Assembly (NCBI GenBank): GCA_049325275.1
Contig: JBMOLU010000001.1
Coordinates: 248,001-312,000 of the forward strand
DNA: 64,000 nucleotides
Source of the DNA: CAIQJJ01 sp049325275
GTDB taxonomy: Bacteria > Chloroflexota > Anaerolineae > Anaerolineales > UBA4823
Direction of reading: 5' to 3'
Shown here in pieces: positions 25,951 through 34,371 of the stretch. The translations under genes and the position numbers were made by a program. Position 1 is the stretch's first letter, and the number at the start of each line of letters is the position of its first letter. The notes beneath the pieces are model-generated. The model made no database searches, was not told where the DNA came from, and saw only the letters and a list, made by a program, of their open reading frames with translations.

Positions 25951-27282
25951 TTACCCCCCAACGGCCTCGGCAAGGATATCAACGGCTTTGGTGGCCATTT
26001 TTTCGGCTTGCATGGGATCGAGCACGAAGTCACGGTAGGCGAGCGTCATCGTCAACCGTTCGCAAGCTGTGGATACCCCGACCGTCATCTCGCGTTCGGA
26101 CGTATTGACAACCGGCCCGTAAACGGCTTCCAACACCGGGGAGGTGCCCGCGGTTGGCAAGCACAACCGCCCCAGGTTGCTGATCGAAAAGTCGTAACGT
26201 ACCGGCTGGGTGGCAAACGCCGGCAGCGCCCAGCGCACATCACCTGGCGATGAACGCGCCAGTTCGCCCATCATCAAGGCCCAGTGGTATACACGCCCGG
26301 TTTGGATCTCGCAGTTGATGCGCGCCTTGACCTGGCAGGCGATATCCCAAAAATCCCGGCCGGGGCGGCAGTCGGCAACCACGACGGCATTGGACATACA
26401 CACGCCGAATGTGTTTTCTGCGTTCAGGAAACCACGCAGGTTGACCGGGCACGAAACGGCCCGCTTCCAGATCCCCGCTTCCAGGCCGCTTTCCAGGCGG
26501 GCGCGCAGCCAGGCTGCACAAACGGCCGCATGAACGGACGTGCCTTTCTCCCGGCAGCGCGTGGCAAGACGAGCGGTCTGCGGCTGCGTCAGGCTGCGAG
26601 CGGTCACGCCAAAGCATTGCCATGGAAAGCGGCCCTCGATCAGGCGGTCGGCAGGTGGAAAGCGCCGCCCAAACGGTGGAAAGTGCCGCATCAACCACAA
26701 TCCACTTTTCATTCCCAGGACCTGCGCCTGTAAGGCCGGGGAAGGCCTGGCAAGCGGTGAGATCAGGCTGTGCAGATCGGGCAGCGGCGGTACATCCGGC
26801 AAGTTGGCCTGCGCATCGTGCAGCAGGCCGAGCAAATCGCGCAGGAAATAGACGCCAGACATCCCGTCTGCGATGCCGTGATGGAAGGTAAGGATCAGGT
26901 CGGCGCGGCGCGACGCGCCGTGTTTCAAGAGAACCGCGCGAGCCAAAGGTCCTGTTGCCAGGTCGAAATCTGTACCCAACTCCTGTGCTGCCACCTGCTG
27001 CCAGGTCATAGGGTACGCCTGTTCGCTCACACTCAGCGGGAAGGCGGCAACGCCGGCCGCGGTAAAACAAAGGCCGCCGTGTGCATCACTATCCAAGCGC
27101 AGCGCGCCCATTGGGTAACGGGCGCGCAGGCAGTGCAGCACCTGGCGCAGCGTCGCTTCATCCAGCTCGTCCCGAAAGCAGGCAACCATCACAAAATTCA
27201 TCGGAACGGGCGGTTCGCTGAGGCAAAAAGCTTGCTCGAGAGGCGACAGCGGTCGCTGCATCACGTTGTGCTCGAGGATCAT
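25951..27282 (-). CDS. Condensation-domain/PapA5-type acyltransferase-like protein
   Basis: A 443-aa protein of the CoA-dependent acyltransferase superfamily that includes NRPS condensation domains, PapA5 and wax-ester synthases. The catalytic-type motif HHGIADG is at 134-140 (FHHGIADGMSGVYFLRDLLG). Near the N-terminus is RPLSPLEQAFCL, as in PapA-like enzymes, and a later ISNLGRL corresponds to the DFGWG-region strand. The likely reaction is acyl transfer to a hydroxyl or amine, perhaps of a lipid. Its ATG overlaps the stop of the marR gene by four bases (ATGA), so both are made together. I rejected a much longer N-terminal extension that would read through marR in another frame. Confidence 0.8.
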   Translation of the reverse strand: MILEHNVMQRPLSPLEQAFCLSEPPVPMNFVMVACFRDELDEATLRQVLHCLRARYPMGALRLDSDAHGGLCFTAAGVAAFPLSVSEQAYPMTWQQVAAQELGTDFDLATGPLARAVLLKHGASRRADLILTFHHGIADGMSGVYFLRDLLGLLHDAQANLPDVPPLPDLHSLISPLARPSPALQAQVLGMKSGLWLMRHFPPFGRRFPPADRLIEGRFPWQCFGVTARSLTQPQTARLATRCREKGTSVHAAVCAAWLRARLESGLEAGIWKRAVSCPVNLRGFLNAENTFGVCMSNAVVVADCRPGRDFWDIACQVKARINCEIQTGRVYHWALMMGELARSSPGDVRWALPAFATQPVRYDFSISNLGRLCLPTAGTSPVLEAVYGPVVNTSEREMTVGVSTACERLTMTLAYRDFVLDPMQAEKMATKAVDILAEAVGG

Positions 27283-27728
27283 TGCCAGGTAAACCCAAGT
27301 GCGTGGGCAGCTTTGTGGAGCAGCCCGTGCAGCGCCTGCTGCTCTTCGTCGCTCAGCATGGAGAGGAAGTCGCGCGTGTAGTGTACGGTGCCGGCAACAA
27401 TGGCCTGGTAGACGGGGCGGCCCCCCTCGGTCAGGTGGAGCCACCAGGTGCGGCGATCCTGCTCGTCGCGTTCCATGCGTACCAGGCCCTTCTGGGTCAG
27501 GCGGCGGACATAAGTCGAGATCGTGCTCGGGGTAACGTCCATGCGCCGGGCAAGCTCGCTCGACTGTATCGGTGCGCACTGGCCGATCACCATCAGTACG
27601 GCGCAATCGTAGAGCGTCATCCCGGTCTGTTCAGGCGGGTTTTCGCGCGCCATGCGTACCTGGTAGGCGTTGGCGAGCGAAAACAGGGCCTGGTTGATTT
27701 GCAGGGCTTCTTGATCGGTCAGGGACAC
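27279..27728 (-). CDS. MarR-family regulator
   Basis: A 149-aa winged-helix regulator. The DNA-binding core is at about 38-95 (DCAVLMVIGQCAPIQSSELA, RRMDVTPSTISTYVRRLTQK, wing LVRMERDEQDRRTWWLHLTE). Start is the GTG at 27728 with AAGGAG six bases upstream; an ATG 17 codons earlier lies within the promoter. The downstream acyltransferase-like gene overlaps it by four bases. A palindrome covering the -10 suggests autoregulation. Confidence 0.9.
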   Translation of the reverse strand: MSLTDQEALQINQALFSLANAYQVRMARENPPEQTGMTLYDCAVLMVIGQCAPIQSSELARRMDVTPSTISTYVRRLTQKGLVRMERDEQDRRTWWLHLTEGGRPVYQAIVAGTVHYTRDFLSMLSDEEQQALHGLLHKAAHALGFTWQ

Positions 27729-27754
27729 GGCAAACTCCTTGGTTTCTCGTTCAA

Positions 27755-27790
27755 ATAGTTTGATTATAAAACTATACATCAGGCTGTCAA
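27755..27790 (-). promoter_or_regulatory. marR promoter with palindromic operator over the -10
   Basis: On the minus strand TTGACA (27790-27785), a 16-base spacer and TATAAT (27768-27763). The palindrome ATAGTTT-N7-AAACTAT (27755-27775) contains the -10, an ideal position for repression by a MarR dimer. Confidence 0.8.
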
Positions 27791-27796
27791 GACGGA

Positions 27797-27826
27797 AAGG
27801 CGCGGGTTCTTGCGAACCCGCGCCTT
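27797..27826 (-). terminator. Perfect 13-bp hairpin after the sugar ABC operon
   Basis: AAGGCGCGGGTTC and its exact complement around TTGC. On the minus strand it follows the solute-binding gene by about 135 bases and precedes the marR promoter; a weak TTTCCGTCTT tail follows. Confidence 0.6.
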
Positions 27827-27830
27827 GGAA

Positions 27831-27936
27831 GTTGCCTGAAAAGCACGGTACAACACACTTTGCCGGCTAGCACGGGCATTGTCTCCCCTTATCGAAGTGC
27901 CTCGCGCCTGTTAGCGGCGCCCTTCAGGCAGTCTCT
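27831..27936. repeat. ~105-bp inverted-repeat element, copy
   Basis: Bounded by TTGCCTGAAAAG and CTTCAGGCAGT, which are complementary (TGCCTGAA/TTCAGGCA). Inside are CAACACACTTTGCCGGC and TATCGAAGTGCCTCGCGCC, matching the 44153-44262 copy in the same orientation. Confidence 0.7.
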
Positions 27937-27959
27937 TAGCGATCGTGATTTGCCAGAGG

Positions 27960-29405
27960 CTATTTAACGGCCAGGCGTTCGATCAACGCCTGCAATTCTT
28001 CAGCGCCTTCTTCGACCGTGATCTCGCCGTAAGCGACCTTCTGGCCGATCAGCTTCAGCTCATTGACGAACTCCTGATCGTTGGGCAGGTTCGGGCCTTG
28101 CGGGATGGTGCGGTCGACGACGGCATCGTAAATGCGGTAGACATCTTTGTCGGCCTTGGTGGCTCCGGCAGCGATTTTCTGGCGCACAACCGGTGAGGAA
28201 GGCACGCCGCGATTGGTCTGGAGAATGGCGCCCGCGGTAGGGGTGGTCACGAAGAAGTTGACGAACAATGCAGCGGCTTCTTTGTTCTTGCTGTCCTTAT
28301 TGATCGCCAGGTACTGGCTCATCTGGATGACGTACGAATCTTCACCACCTACGGGCAGCGTGGTGGCGCCGAGCTGGTCGGTCATGGCGGACTGGTAACC
28401 GGCCAGCTGGTTGCTCCAGATCAGGCCGATCGCTGCCTTGCCCGCCACGAGCGCCGAACTGTCCGCCCCACTTTCGGCGTAGGTTGCGGTGGTGTCTGCA
28501 TCGGGGATCAGCCCATCGGCGCGCATATCGGCCCACAGCTGAAGCCATTTTTGGGCCGATTCGATCGTCGCATAGGATTTACCGCCCTCGTCAAGGGTCC
28601 ACAAATCGGTGCCCTGCTGCGTGTAGAAGTAGCTGAGGTAGTTCGCCTGGTTGGTGCTGTTATCGACAAAGGCCGAAACTCCTTCGGGAAGCACCGCCTT
28701 AAGCTCCTTGCCGTAAGCGATCATTTCGTCCCAGGTCATGTTGTCCTTCGGAAGCGCGACGCCGGCCGTTTCAATCATCGTTTTGTTGTAGGCCAGGACG
28801 AGCGTGTTCGTGCCCAGGCTGACGGCATAGAGATTGCCGTCGGCATCCGTTGCAGGAACGAGGGCGTTCTGATCGAAGCGCTCGGCGGTGTCGATGAGCA
28901 GCTGCGCACCGAGGTAGCCGTTGAGCGGTTCGAGATACTGCTTGTAATCGGGCCAGTTGCCGCCGAACTGAATGATATCGGGTGCATTGTTGCCCGCAAG
29001 CTGGGTATCGATGATCTGGAAGTGATCGCCCGTGCCGCCGTTCGGCTCGCCGATCACCTTGATCTCGGGATAGGCATCCTGGAACAGCTCGATCACTTGC
29101 AGGGTTCGGGCGGCGCGGTCATCGTTGCCCCACCATCCGATGCGGATTTCCGCCGGACCGCCCGTGTAAGCAGGAAGCCCGTCGGCGCGTACCGCCACCT
29201 CGACTTCTTTCACCACTTCTTTCTCGACGACCTGGGTCTCGACGACGACCTGGGTCTGGATGACTTCTACTTCTTTGACAACTTCTTTTTCAACGACCTG
29301 GGTCTGCACAATGACCTGGGCCGTCGGCTGGGCGCACGCAACGAGCATCACGGCGAGCAGCGCCATGAGTGTGGCCTTACGCATGAGGGTATGAATTTTT
29401 TTCAT
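27960..29405 (-). CDS. Sugar ABC transporter substrate-binding lipoprotein
   Basis: A 481-aa lipoprotein (lipobox LVAC) of the extracellular solute-binding protein family 1. After the Cys comes a low-complexity linker with two copies of VVEKEVVKEVEV, then the binding fold (EIRIGWWGNDDRAARTLQVI, NAPDIIQFGGNWPDYKQYLE, AKAAIGLIWSNQLAGYQSAM). ATG at 29405 follows GGAG. It captures a carbohydrate and hands it to the two permeases encoded just upstream. No ATPase gene is in the cluster, so a shared MsmK-type ATPase elsewhere is likely. Confidence 0.92.
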   Translation of the reverse strand: MKKIHTLMRKATLMALLAVMLVACAQPTAQVIVQTQVVEKEVVKEVEVIQTQVVVETQVVEKEVVKEVEVAVRADGLPAYTGGPAEIRIGWWGNDDRAARTLQVIELFQDAYPEIKVIGEPNGGTGDHFQIIDTQLAGNNAPDIIQFGGNWPDYKQYLEPLNGYLGAQLLIDTAERFDQNALVPATDADGNLYAVSLGTNTLVLAYNKTMIETAGVALPKDNMTWDEMIAYGKELKAVLPEGVSAFVDNSTNQANYLSYFYTQQGTDLWTLDEGGKSYATIESAQKWLQLWADMRADGLIPDADTTATYAESGADSSALVAGKAAIGLIWSNQLAGYQSAMTDQLGATTLPVGGEDSYVIQMSQYLAINKDSKNKEAAALFVNFFVTTPTAGAILQTNRGVPSSPVVRQKIAAGATKADKDVYRIYDAVVDRTIPQGPNLPNDQEFVNELKLIGQKVAYGEITVEEGAEELQALIERLAVK

Positions 29406-29499
29406 TGCTTGAATCTCCTGTTTTTGTATCGTTTCAGCAGACAAACCCAAAATACATCATCGTGGCATCACTTCATACTCGAAACCTCCTCTTGTTACA

Positions 29500-30345
29500 C
29501 TAACCCTTGAGCCCCGTGGTAGTGATCCCCTGCACGAAGTACTTCTGCAAGGCAAAGAACAGGATAAAGGCGGGCACCATCGAGAGCGTGGCCATGGCCA
29601 ACGCACCGCCCCAGTTGGACACTGCGCCGGCGTCGCCGACGAAGGTGCGTAAAGCCCTGGACACGGTGAACGTTTCCGGCTTTGTCAGGTACAGCAGGTG
29701 GTTGAAAAAGTCATCCCACGTCCACAGGAAGGTGAAGAGTGCGGTAGTCACCAGCGCCGGTGTGGCGAGCGGCACGATGATGCGGAAGAAGACGCCGAAT
29801 TTGCTGCACCCGTCGATAATGGCGGCCTCGTCCAGCTCTTTCGGCAGGCTGCGGATGAACTGCACGAGCAAGAACACGAAGAATGCATCTGTAGCCAGGA
29901 ATTTCGGTGTAAGGATAGGCAGGTACGTTCCGACCCATCCGAAGGTGTTGAAGAGGATGTAGCGCGGCACAAGCGTAACGTGCCCCGGGAGCATCAGCGT
30001 GATCATCATCACCGCAAACCAGAACCCCCTGCCGACGAACTTGAGCCGGGCGAAGGCGTACGCCGCCATCGTGCAGGCGATCAGGTTGCCGATGATGGCT
30101 ATGGCGCACATGGCAAGCGAGTTGGCAAAGAAGCGCCCGAAGGATGTGCCCGCATAGCCCTTCCACCCGCTGATGTAATTTTCGACAGTTACCGCTTTCG
30201 GGATCAACCCCGGGTCGCTAAAAATCATGTTGTTGGGTTTGAACGAACTGATCACCATCCACGCAATCGGGTAGATCATCAACAATCCCAGCGCAATAAT
30301 GAACAGGTGCGTCAACGTGTGGCGGATCAAAGTACTGGTTTTCAT
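29500..30345 (-). CDS. Sugar ABC transporter permease, MalG-type
   Basis: A 281-aa inner-membrane permease with six hydrophobic segments. The EAA-type loop that contacts the ATPase is seen in LPKELDEAAIIDGCSKFGVF with FRIIVPLATPAL. The C-terminus ending QKYFVQGITTTGLKG is the usual MalG-family tail. GGAGAATAAC precedes the ATG; only one base separates it from the stop of the partner permease gene. Confidence 0.94.
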   Translation of the reverse strand: MKTSTLIRHTLTHLFIIALGLLMIYPIAWMVISSFKPNNMIFSDPGLIPKAVTVENYISGWKGYAGTSFGRFFANSLAMCAIAIIGNLIACTMAAYAFARLKFVGRGFWFAVMMITLMLPGHVTLVPRYILFNTFGWVGTYLPILTPKFLATDAFFVFLLVQFIRSLPKELDEAAIIDGCSKFGVFFRIIVPLATPALVTTALFTFLWTWDDFFNHLLYLTKPETFTVSRALRTFVGDAGAVSNWGGALAMATLSMVPAFILFFALQKYFVQGITTTGLKG

Positions 30346-30346
30346 G

Positions 30347-31315
30347 TTATTCTCCGGTTCCGTAGGACACCCACCAATTCGACGATTTGAAGACGATCGC
30401 CGTGAACGCTCCGATGATGATCAGCAGCACCCATGCCATGGCAGAGGCATACCCCATCTCGTGGTACGTCCACCCCTGGATATACAGGTGAAGGGTATAG
30501 AACAGGGTCGAGTTCAGCACGCCGCCCGTGCCGCCGCCGATGATGTAAGCCTGGGTAAATACCTGGAAGGCGGAGATCATTTGCATCACCAGGTTGAAGA
30601 GGATGACCGGCGAGAGCAAGGGCAGGGTAATGGCGAAGAACTGATCCGCCTTGCTGGCGCCGTCCACGCTGGCGGCCTCGTAGTATTCCTGTGGGATCTG
30701 CTTCAGCCCCGCCAGGAAGATGATCATCGACGAGCCGAACTGCCACACCGTCAAGATCACGAGCGTCCAAAGCGCGTACTTGGGGTTGGTGATCCAGCCG
30801 GGGAGACCGGTCAGGCCGATCGTTCCCAACAAACCGTTGATCAGGCCGCTTTTCTCGAACAGCTTGCGCCACAACACCGCAATCGCCACCGAGCCGCCGA
30901 GGAGCGTGGGGATATAGTAGATGGCACGGTAGAACGGCACCCCGCGCAGTTTCTGGTTCATCAGTATCGCCACGGCAAGCGCGAAGACGAGCTTCAGCGG
31001 CACGGACACGAACACATAGGTAAACGTCACCGATAGTGATTTGATGTAGTAGGAATCCACGCGCATCACTTCGCCGGTGGATGCGGTAAACTTGGACAGC
31101 CCAAACACCGACCCAAACATCTTCACATAATTGCCAAGCCCGATCCACTGCGTCGCATCGGGTTGTGTGAAATCATAATTCGTAAAGCCAAGCCACAGCG
31201 AGTAGGCCATAGGGTAAAGCGTGAGCACGAATAATCCGAGCAGCCATGGCGTGAGGAATGCATAGGCAGCAGCGTTGCGTTCGAGAAACTTGACGATAGC
31301 GGACTTTTTGCGCAT
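30347..31315 (-). CDS. Sugar ABC transporter permease, MalF-type
   Basis: A 322-aa permease with six hydrophobic segments (LTPWLLGLFVLTLYPMAYSL at the start) and the EAA loop QEYYEAASVDGASKADQFFA. It pairs with the MalG-type permease. ATG at 31315 follows AGGAAG; a longer in-frame N-terminus (to 31378) contains the hairpin at 31359-31381 and lacks a ribosome site. Confidence 0.94.
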   Translation of the reverse strand: MRKKSAIVKFLERNAAAYAFLTPWLLGLFVLTLYPMAYSLWLGFTNYDFTQPDATQWIGLGNYVKMFGSVFGLSKFTASTGEVMRVDSYYIKSLSVTFTYVFVSVPLKLVFALAVAILMNQKLRGVPFYRAIYYIPTLLGGSVAIAVLWRKLFEKSGLINGLLGTIGLTGLPGWITNPKYALWTLVILTVWQFGSSMIIFLAGLKQIPQEYYEAASVDGASKADQFFAITLPLLSPVILFNLVMQMISAFQVFTQAYIIGGGTGGVLNSTLFYTLHLYIQGWTYHEMGYASAMAWVLLIIIGAFTAIVFKSSNWWVSYGTGE

Positions 31316-31358
31316 AAAGAAACTTCCTTTGATCTCCTTTGCTGACATTCGAAGGCTG

Positions 31359-31381
31359 CCGGTGGGGCCGCACCCCACCGG
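31359..31381 (-). terminator. Hairpin between lacI and the permease genes
   Basis: CCGGTGGGG and CCCCACCGG pair perfectly around CCGCA. There is no T tract, so it may slow transcription or protect message rather than end it; it would set a step-down or processing point between lacI and the transporter. Confidence 0.45.
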
Positions 31382-31471
31382 CCGGACGAAATGTTCTCTG
31401 GAAATTTAGCATCGACAAATTCAAACCATACACGCCGCCTCAAAACCTGGGATGCTGCTGGCGTCAACCGC

Positions 31472-32515
31472 TCAAACAGGCGCAGGCCCGGTCGACTCAC
31501 GAAGGATCAAACGCGCCGGAAGCCTGACCTGCTGCGGCGGCCGGCCGGGGTCCTGCAAACGGGCCAACAGCAGGCGGGTGGCTTCACGGCCCATTCTTTC
31601 CCCGTCTTTCGAAGCGGTGCTCAAGCGCGGGACGAGATATTTTGCGAGGGGGATGTCGTCGTAACCGAACAGCGAAATATCGCCGGGCACATTCAGGCCC
31701 ACATCTTCGATCGCCCGCAATGCGCCGATGGCCAGCAAATCATTAATCGCCAGTAAGGCGGTCGGCCGAGAAGGCGCCTGGAGCAGCTGCAGGGTGGTGC
31801 GGTAACTGTCTTCGATGGTCGGCCCGCACTGGACGATCAGCCCGGGATCGACCGGCAACCCGGCGGCCTGCAAACCTTCGCGGTAGGCGACCAGGCGATC
31901 GGCGCCCAGATCGGGTACGGCAATACCGTAAATGAATGCAATCCGCCGGTGCCGCAGCGACAGCAAGTGCGCCATGACCTCGGCGGTTACGTCACGATAG
32001 TCCGAGACGACGCGGTCGATATGGCGAAAGATGTCCCCGCGATCGGCCATCATGCTGACAATGGGAAGGCGCCGCTTGAGGAGCTGTTCCAGCGTTTTCT
32101 GGGCCTGCTCCGATTGGTAAATAAAACTTGGCACCATCAGCAGCCCATCGATGCGCCGGTTCGAAAGGCTTCTGAAAATGTCCTCGGCGCGCTTGTTTTC
32201 AGGCGGAATGCTGGAGAGCAGGATATGGTAACCGGCGGCGTCGGCTTCCTGTTCGACGCCATCGGCAACCTGCCAGAAGTGGGGGTTATGGATATCGGGG
32301 ATGATCAGGCCGATCGTCTTCGTGCTGCCCGAGCGCAGCGCCTGGGCGCTGGCATCTGGCACATAGCCCAGCTCAGCCACAGCCTTCAACACCCGCTGGC
32401 GGGTCTCCTCAGAAATCGGTATCCGCCCTTCGGCCTGGTTATTCACCACATAAGAAACAGTTGCTCTGGAAACCCCCGCCAATCGCGCCACATCGACTTG
32501 AGATGGTCGTTTCAT
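31472..32515 (-). CDS. LacI-family sugar-responsive repressor
   Basis: A 347-aa regulator. The N-terminal helix-turn-helix and hinge are canonical (SQVDVARLAGVSRATVSYVV, then LGYVPDASAQALRSGSTKTI). The rest is a periplasmic-binding-protein-like sugar-sensing core (IGLIIPDIHNPHFWQVADGV, ALLAINDLLAIGALRAIEDV). It lies immediately upstream of the sugar ABC genes on the same strand and has two LacI-type palindromes in its own leader, so autoregulation and control of the importer are likely. ATG at 32515; ribosome site weak (GAGATAAAAC). Confidence 0.93.
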   Translation of the reverse strand: MKRPSQVDVARLAGVSRATVSYVVNNQAEGRIPISEETRQRVLKAVAELGYVPDASAQALRSGSTKTIGLIIPDIHNPHFWQVADGVEQEADAAGYHILLSSIPPENKRAEDIFRSLSNRRIDGLLMVPSFIYQSEQAQKTLEQLLKRRLPIVSMMADRGDIFRHIDRVVSDYRDVTAEVMAHLLSLRHRRIAFIYGIAVPDLGADRLVAYREGLQAAGLPVDPGLIVQCGPTIEDSYRTTLQLLQAPSRPTALLAINDLLAIGALRAIEDVGLNVPGDISLFGYDDIPLAKYLVPRLSTASKDGERMGREATRLLLARLQDPGRPPQQVRLPARLILRESTGPAPV

Positions 32516-32564
32516 GTTTTATCTCGAAATGTCCCGGTATCAAAAGAAGAACAGCAGAAGTGGG

Positions 32565-32631
32565 TTACACGTGCAACATTACACGTGTAAGTAAGTATAC
32601 AGATAATAACATATCCTGCTTCCCTTGTCAA
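32565..32631 (-). promoter_or_regulatory. lacI promoter with two tandem LacI-type operators
   Basis: On the minus strand TTGACA (32631-32626), a 17-base spacer, TATTAT (32608-32603). Just downstream of the expected start lie TTACACGTGTAA (32579-32590, perfect palindrome) and TTGCACGTGTAA (32565-32576), centres 14 bases apart. The central CG of each site is typical of LacI-family operators. Confidence 0.8.
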
Positions 32632-32644
32632 AACAGCGATTGGG

Positions 32645-32679
32645 CAAAAAATAATCTCATCCGGCTACCCAGATGAGAT
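32645..32679 (-). terminator. Terminator of the MFS gene
   Basis: On the minus strand ATCTCATC and GATGAGAT pair around a ten-base loop and are followed by TATTTTTTG. It lies 300 bases past the stop; the stretch 32680-32977 shows nothing else. Confidence 0.7.
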
Positions 32680-32977
32680 GACGTATCACTGCACCCCCTT
32701 TCGGAGAAAGGCTCGAACGCACAGAGCAGCCGGCAACCTGCTACACCGAAGACACAAAGGAACGCCCACAACCCAGGACTCCTTTCACCACCAGCAGCCT
32801 GGTGATGACGAGAATCTGCTGCCGGCACTTGGACGGCGCTTCGACAGGCATTCGTCGCAGGAGGTACAAGCCGCAGCTTTCTGCTCATCGAGAATCCAAC
32901 CTTACCCGGCCGAGCAGCTGGCTTGTCATCCCGCACAGGAGGCTGACACTGTGACGATGGCGTCAGGGGGCAACCAA

Positions 32978-34255
32978 TCAGTTGCTTCGATAGGGATACT
33001 TAAGAAAGCAGAAAAAGGCAACCAGCACCAAAATCCCACCGATTACGCCGGCCAGGCGCACCCCCAGGGGGCCGTGAGCGTCCAGGCGGCTGCGCCCCAG
33101 CAAGAGCAACAAAGGCAAAAGCAGTGACGCCAACCCGGTGAGCAGTTGTTCGAAAACCTTGGCAATTGCAAAGTACATACCCTCACGCCGCTCGCCGGTA
33201 GCCTGTTGGTCGTAAACGGTAACCTCGGCCACAAAAGCCACCGACAAGACGAGCGTCCCCGAGACGGCAGCTGCCTGCAAAACCGCCCACGAGGCACACT
33301 GGAGCGGCAAGGGCAGCAGCAGCCAGCGCCCGAGCAGCATGGTCGCCGGGTAAACCAAAGCCGATGCTAGTAAGGCTCCGGCGTAAACACGCCACTTGCC
33401 AAAGCGACGTGCCAGGTGCGTGATCAGCGGGTAGCAGATCAGGGATGCAAGCACCGCTGGAATGAAAAAATAAACCGTATCACCTTCGGACATTTCACAG
33501 ACCTCGGTGGCCAGGTAGGGAATGCTCGACTGCACCAGGGAAGACGCCATCACGCTCAACGTCCACACCGTAGTAAACAGGAGAAAGACCCGGTTGCTCA
33601 GGGTCACACGCAGGCTCTTGCCGAAGGCCGGCTTTTCGCAGGGGATGGGGTAGTTCTGAGGCCTCCCGGCAAGCAGGGGTAGGAAATGGGTAACCAGCAT
33701 GATAACGGCATAGATCAAGGCCATCTGCCGGTACCCACCGCGTTCGATCGCCAGCCCGGCCACCCCGCCGAGCAAGAAGCCAAGCAGCATGCAGGCCGAC
33801 TGCCACGCCGAAAGACGGACGCGCAGCGTGTCGCTGTCGGCCAGGTCGGTCAGCAGCGCCTGGTAAGGTACCTGGTAGAACCCCGTGGCCGCTTTGAAAG
33901 CTATTAAGAAGAAGAGCAGGTGAAAGAAGTTGTGCGGCGATTCTGCGGCAGCGGGCGGCATCCACAGCATGAGAAAGAATAAGGTAGCCGGTAATGCAGA
34001 AAGCGCCAGAAAGGGATAACGCCGGCCCCAACGCGTCTGGGTGCGATCGGAAATGTAACCGATCCAGGGAATGAGAATCATGCTAAAGGCATAGCTGGCC
34101 AGCGTGGCCAGCCCGTACCAGCCGGCCGGGAAACGCGCCACGCCGTCCGGCGGCACGTAAAAGTAAAGCAGCCAACTGCTGGTGACGAATCCGGTTGCTG
34201 CAACCCCAAGCGCACCGGCCCCGTACACAAGTGGAATCCGCCAACTGGTTTGCAT
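32978..34255 (-). CDS. MFS sugar:cation symporter-like transporter (GPH/MFS_2 type)
   Basis: A 425-aa membrane protein with about twelve hydrophobic segments. The N-terminal half has MILIPWIGYISDRTQTRWGR RY-type sequence, the conserved cytoplasmic loop of glycoside-pentoside-hexuronide symporters, and AAGFY-like FKAATGFYQVPYQALLTDLA. A second loop is LITHLARRFGKWRVY. Substrate is probably a sugar or glycoside, in keeping with the LacI/ABC genes alongside. I chose the ATG at 34255, seven bases after TACAAT on the minus strand, which would make the message leaderless; an ATG at 34264 overlaps that -10. Confidence 0.82.
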   Translation of the reverse strand: MQTSWRIPLVYGAGALGVAATGFVTSSWLLYFYVPPDGVARFPAGWYGLATLASYAFSMILIPWIGYISDRTQTRWGRRYPFLALSALPATLFFLMLWMPPAAAESPHNFFHLLFFLIAFKAATGFYQVPYQALLTDLADSDTLRVRLSAWQSACMLLGFLLGGVAGLAIERGGYRQMALIYAVIMLVTHFLPLLAGRPQNYPIPCEKPAFGKSLRVTLSNRVFLLFTTVWTLSVMASSLVQSSIPYLATEVCEMSEGDTVYFFIPAVLASLICYPLITHLARRFGKWRVYAGALLASALVYPATMLLGRWLLLPLPLQCASWAVLQAAAVSGTLVLSVAFVAEVTVYDQQATGERREGMYFAIAKVFEQLLTGLASLLLPLLLLLGRSRLDAHGPLGVRLAGVIGGILVLVAFFCFLKYPYRSN

Positions 34256-34262
34256 GAATACC

Positions 34263-34268
34263 ATTGTA
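34263..34268 (-). promoter_or_regulatory. -10 element of the MFS gene, probably leaderless
   Basis: TACAAT on the minus strand ends seven bases before the ATG at 34255, and no ribosome site is present. Confidence 0.4.
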
Positions 34269-34371
34269 TTGCAGAAACCCGAAACAGGATACAATTGATT
34301 TACCGCGGGATAACGCAAAAGCAAGGGCGAACCCGTATGTTCGCCCGCTTACCCCAGAAAGGAGCACACTT

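Noticed and set aside
27283..27606. N-terminal extension of the acyltransferase through marR
   Set aside because: It would be translated in another frame of marR, is Arg/Pro-rich, and the ATGA overlap gives a natural start.
29210..29320. Tandem DNA repeat in the sugar-binding protein gene
   Set aside because: It encodes the VVEKEVVKEVEV linker common in Chloroflexota lipoproteins and is not a separate element.
32678..33127. 149-codon + frame overlapping the MFS 3' end
   Set aside because: Overlaps a well-supported gene and has no start signals; Gln/Arg-rich shadow.
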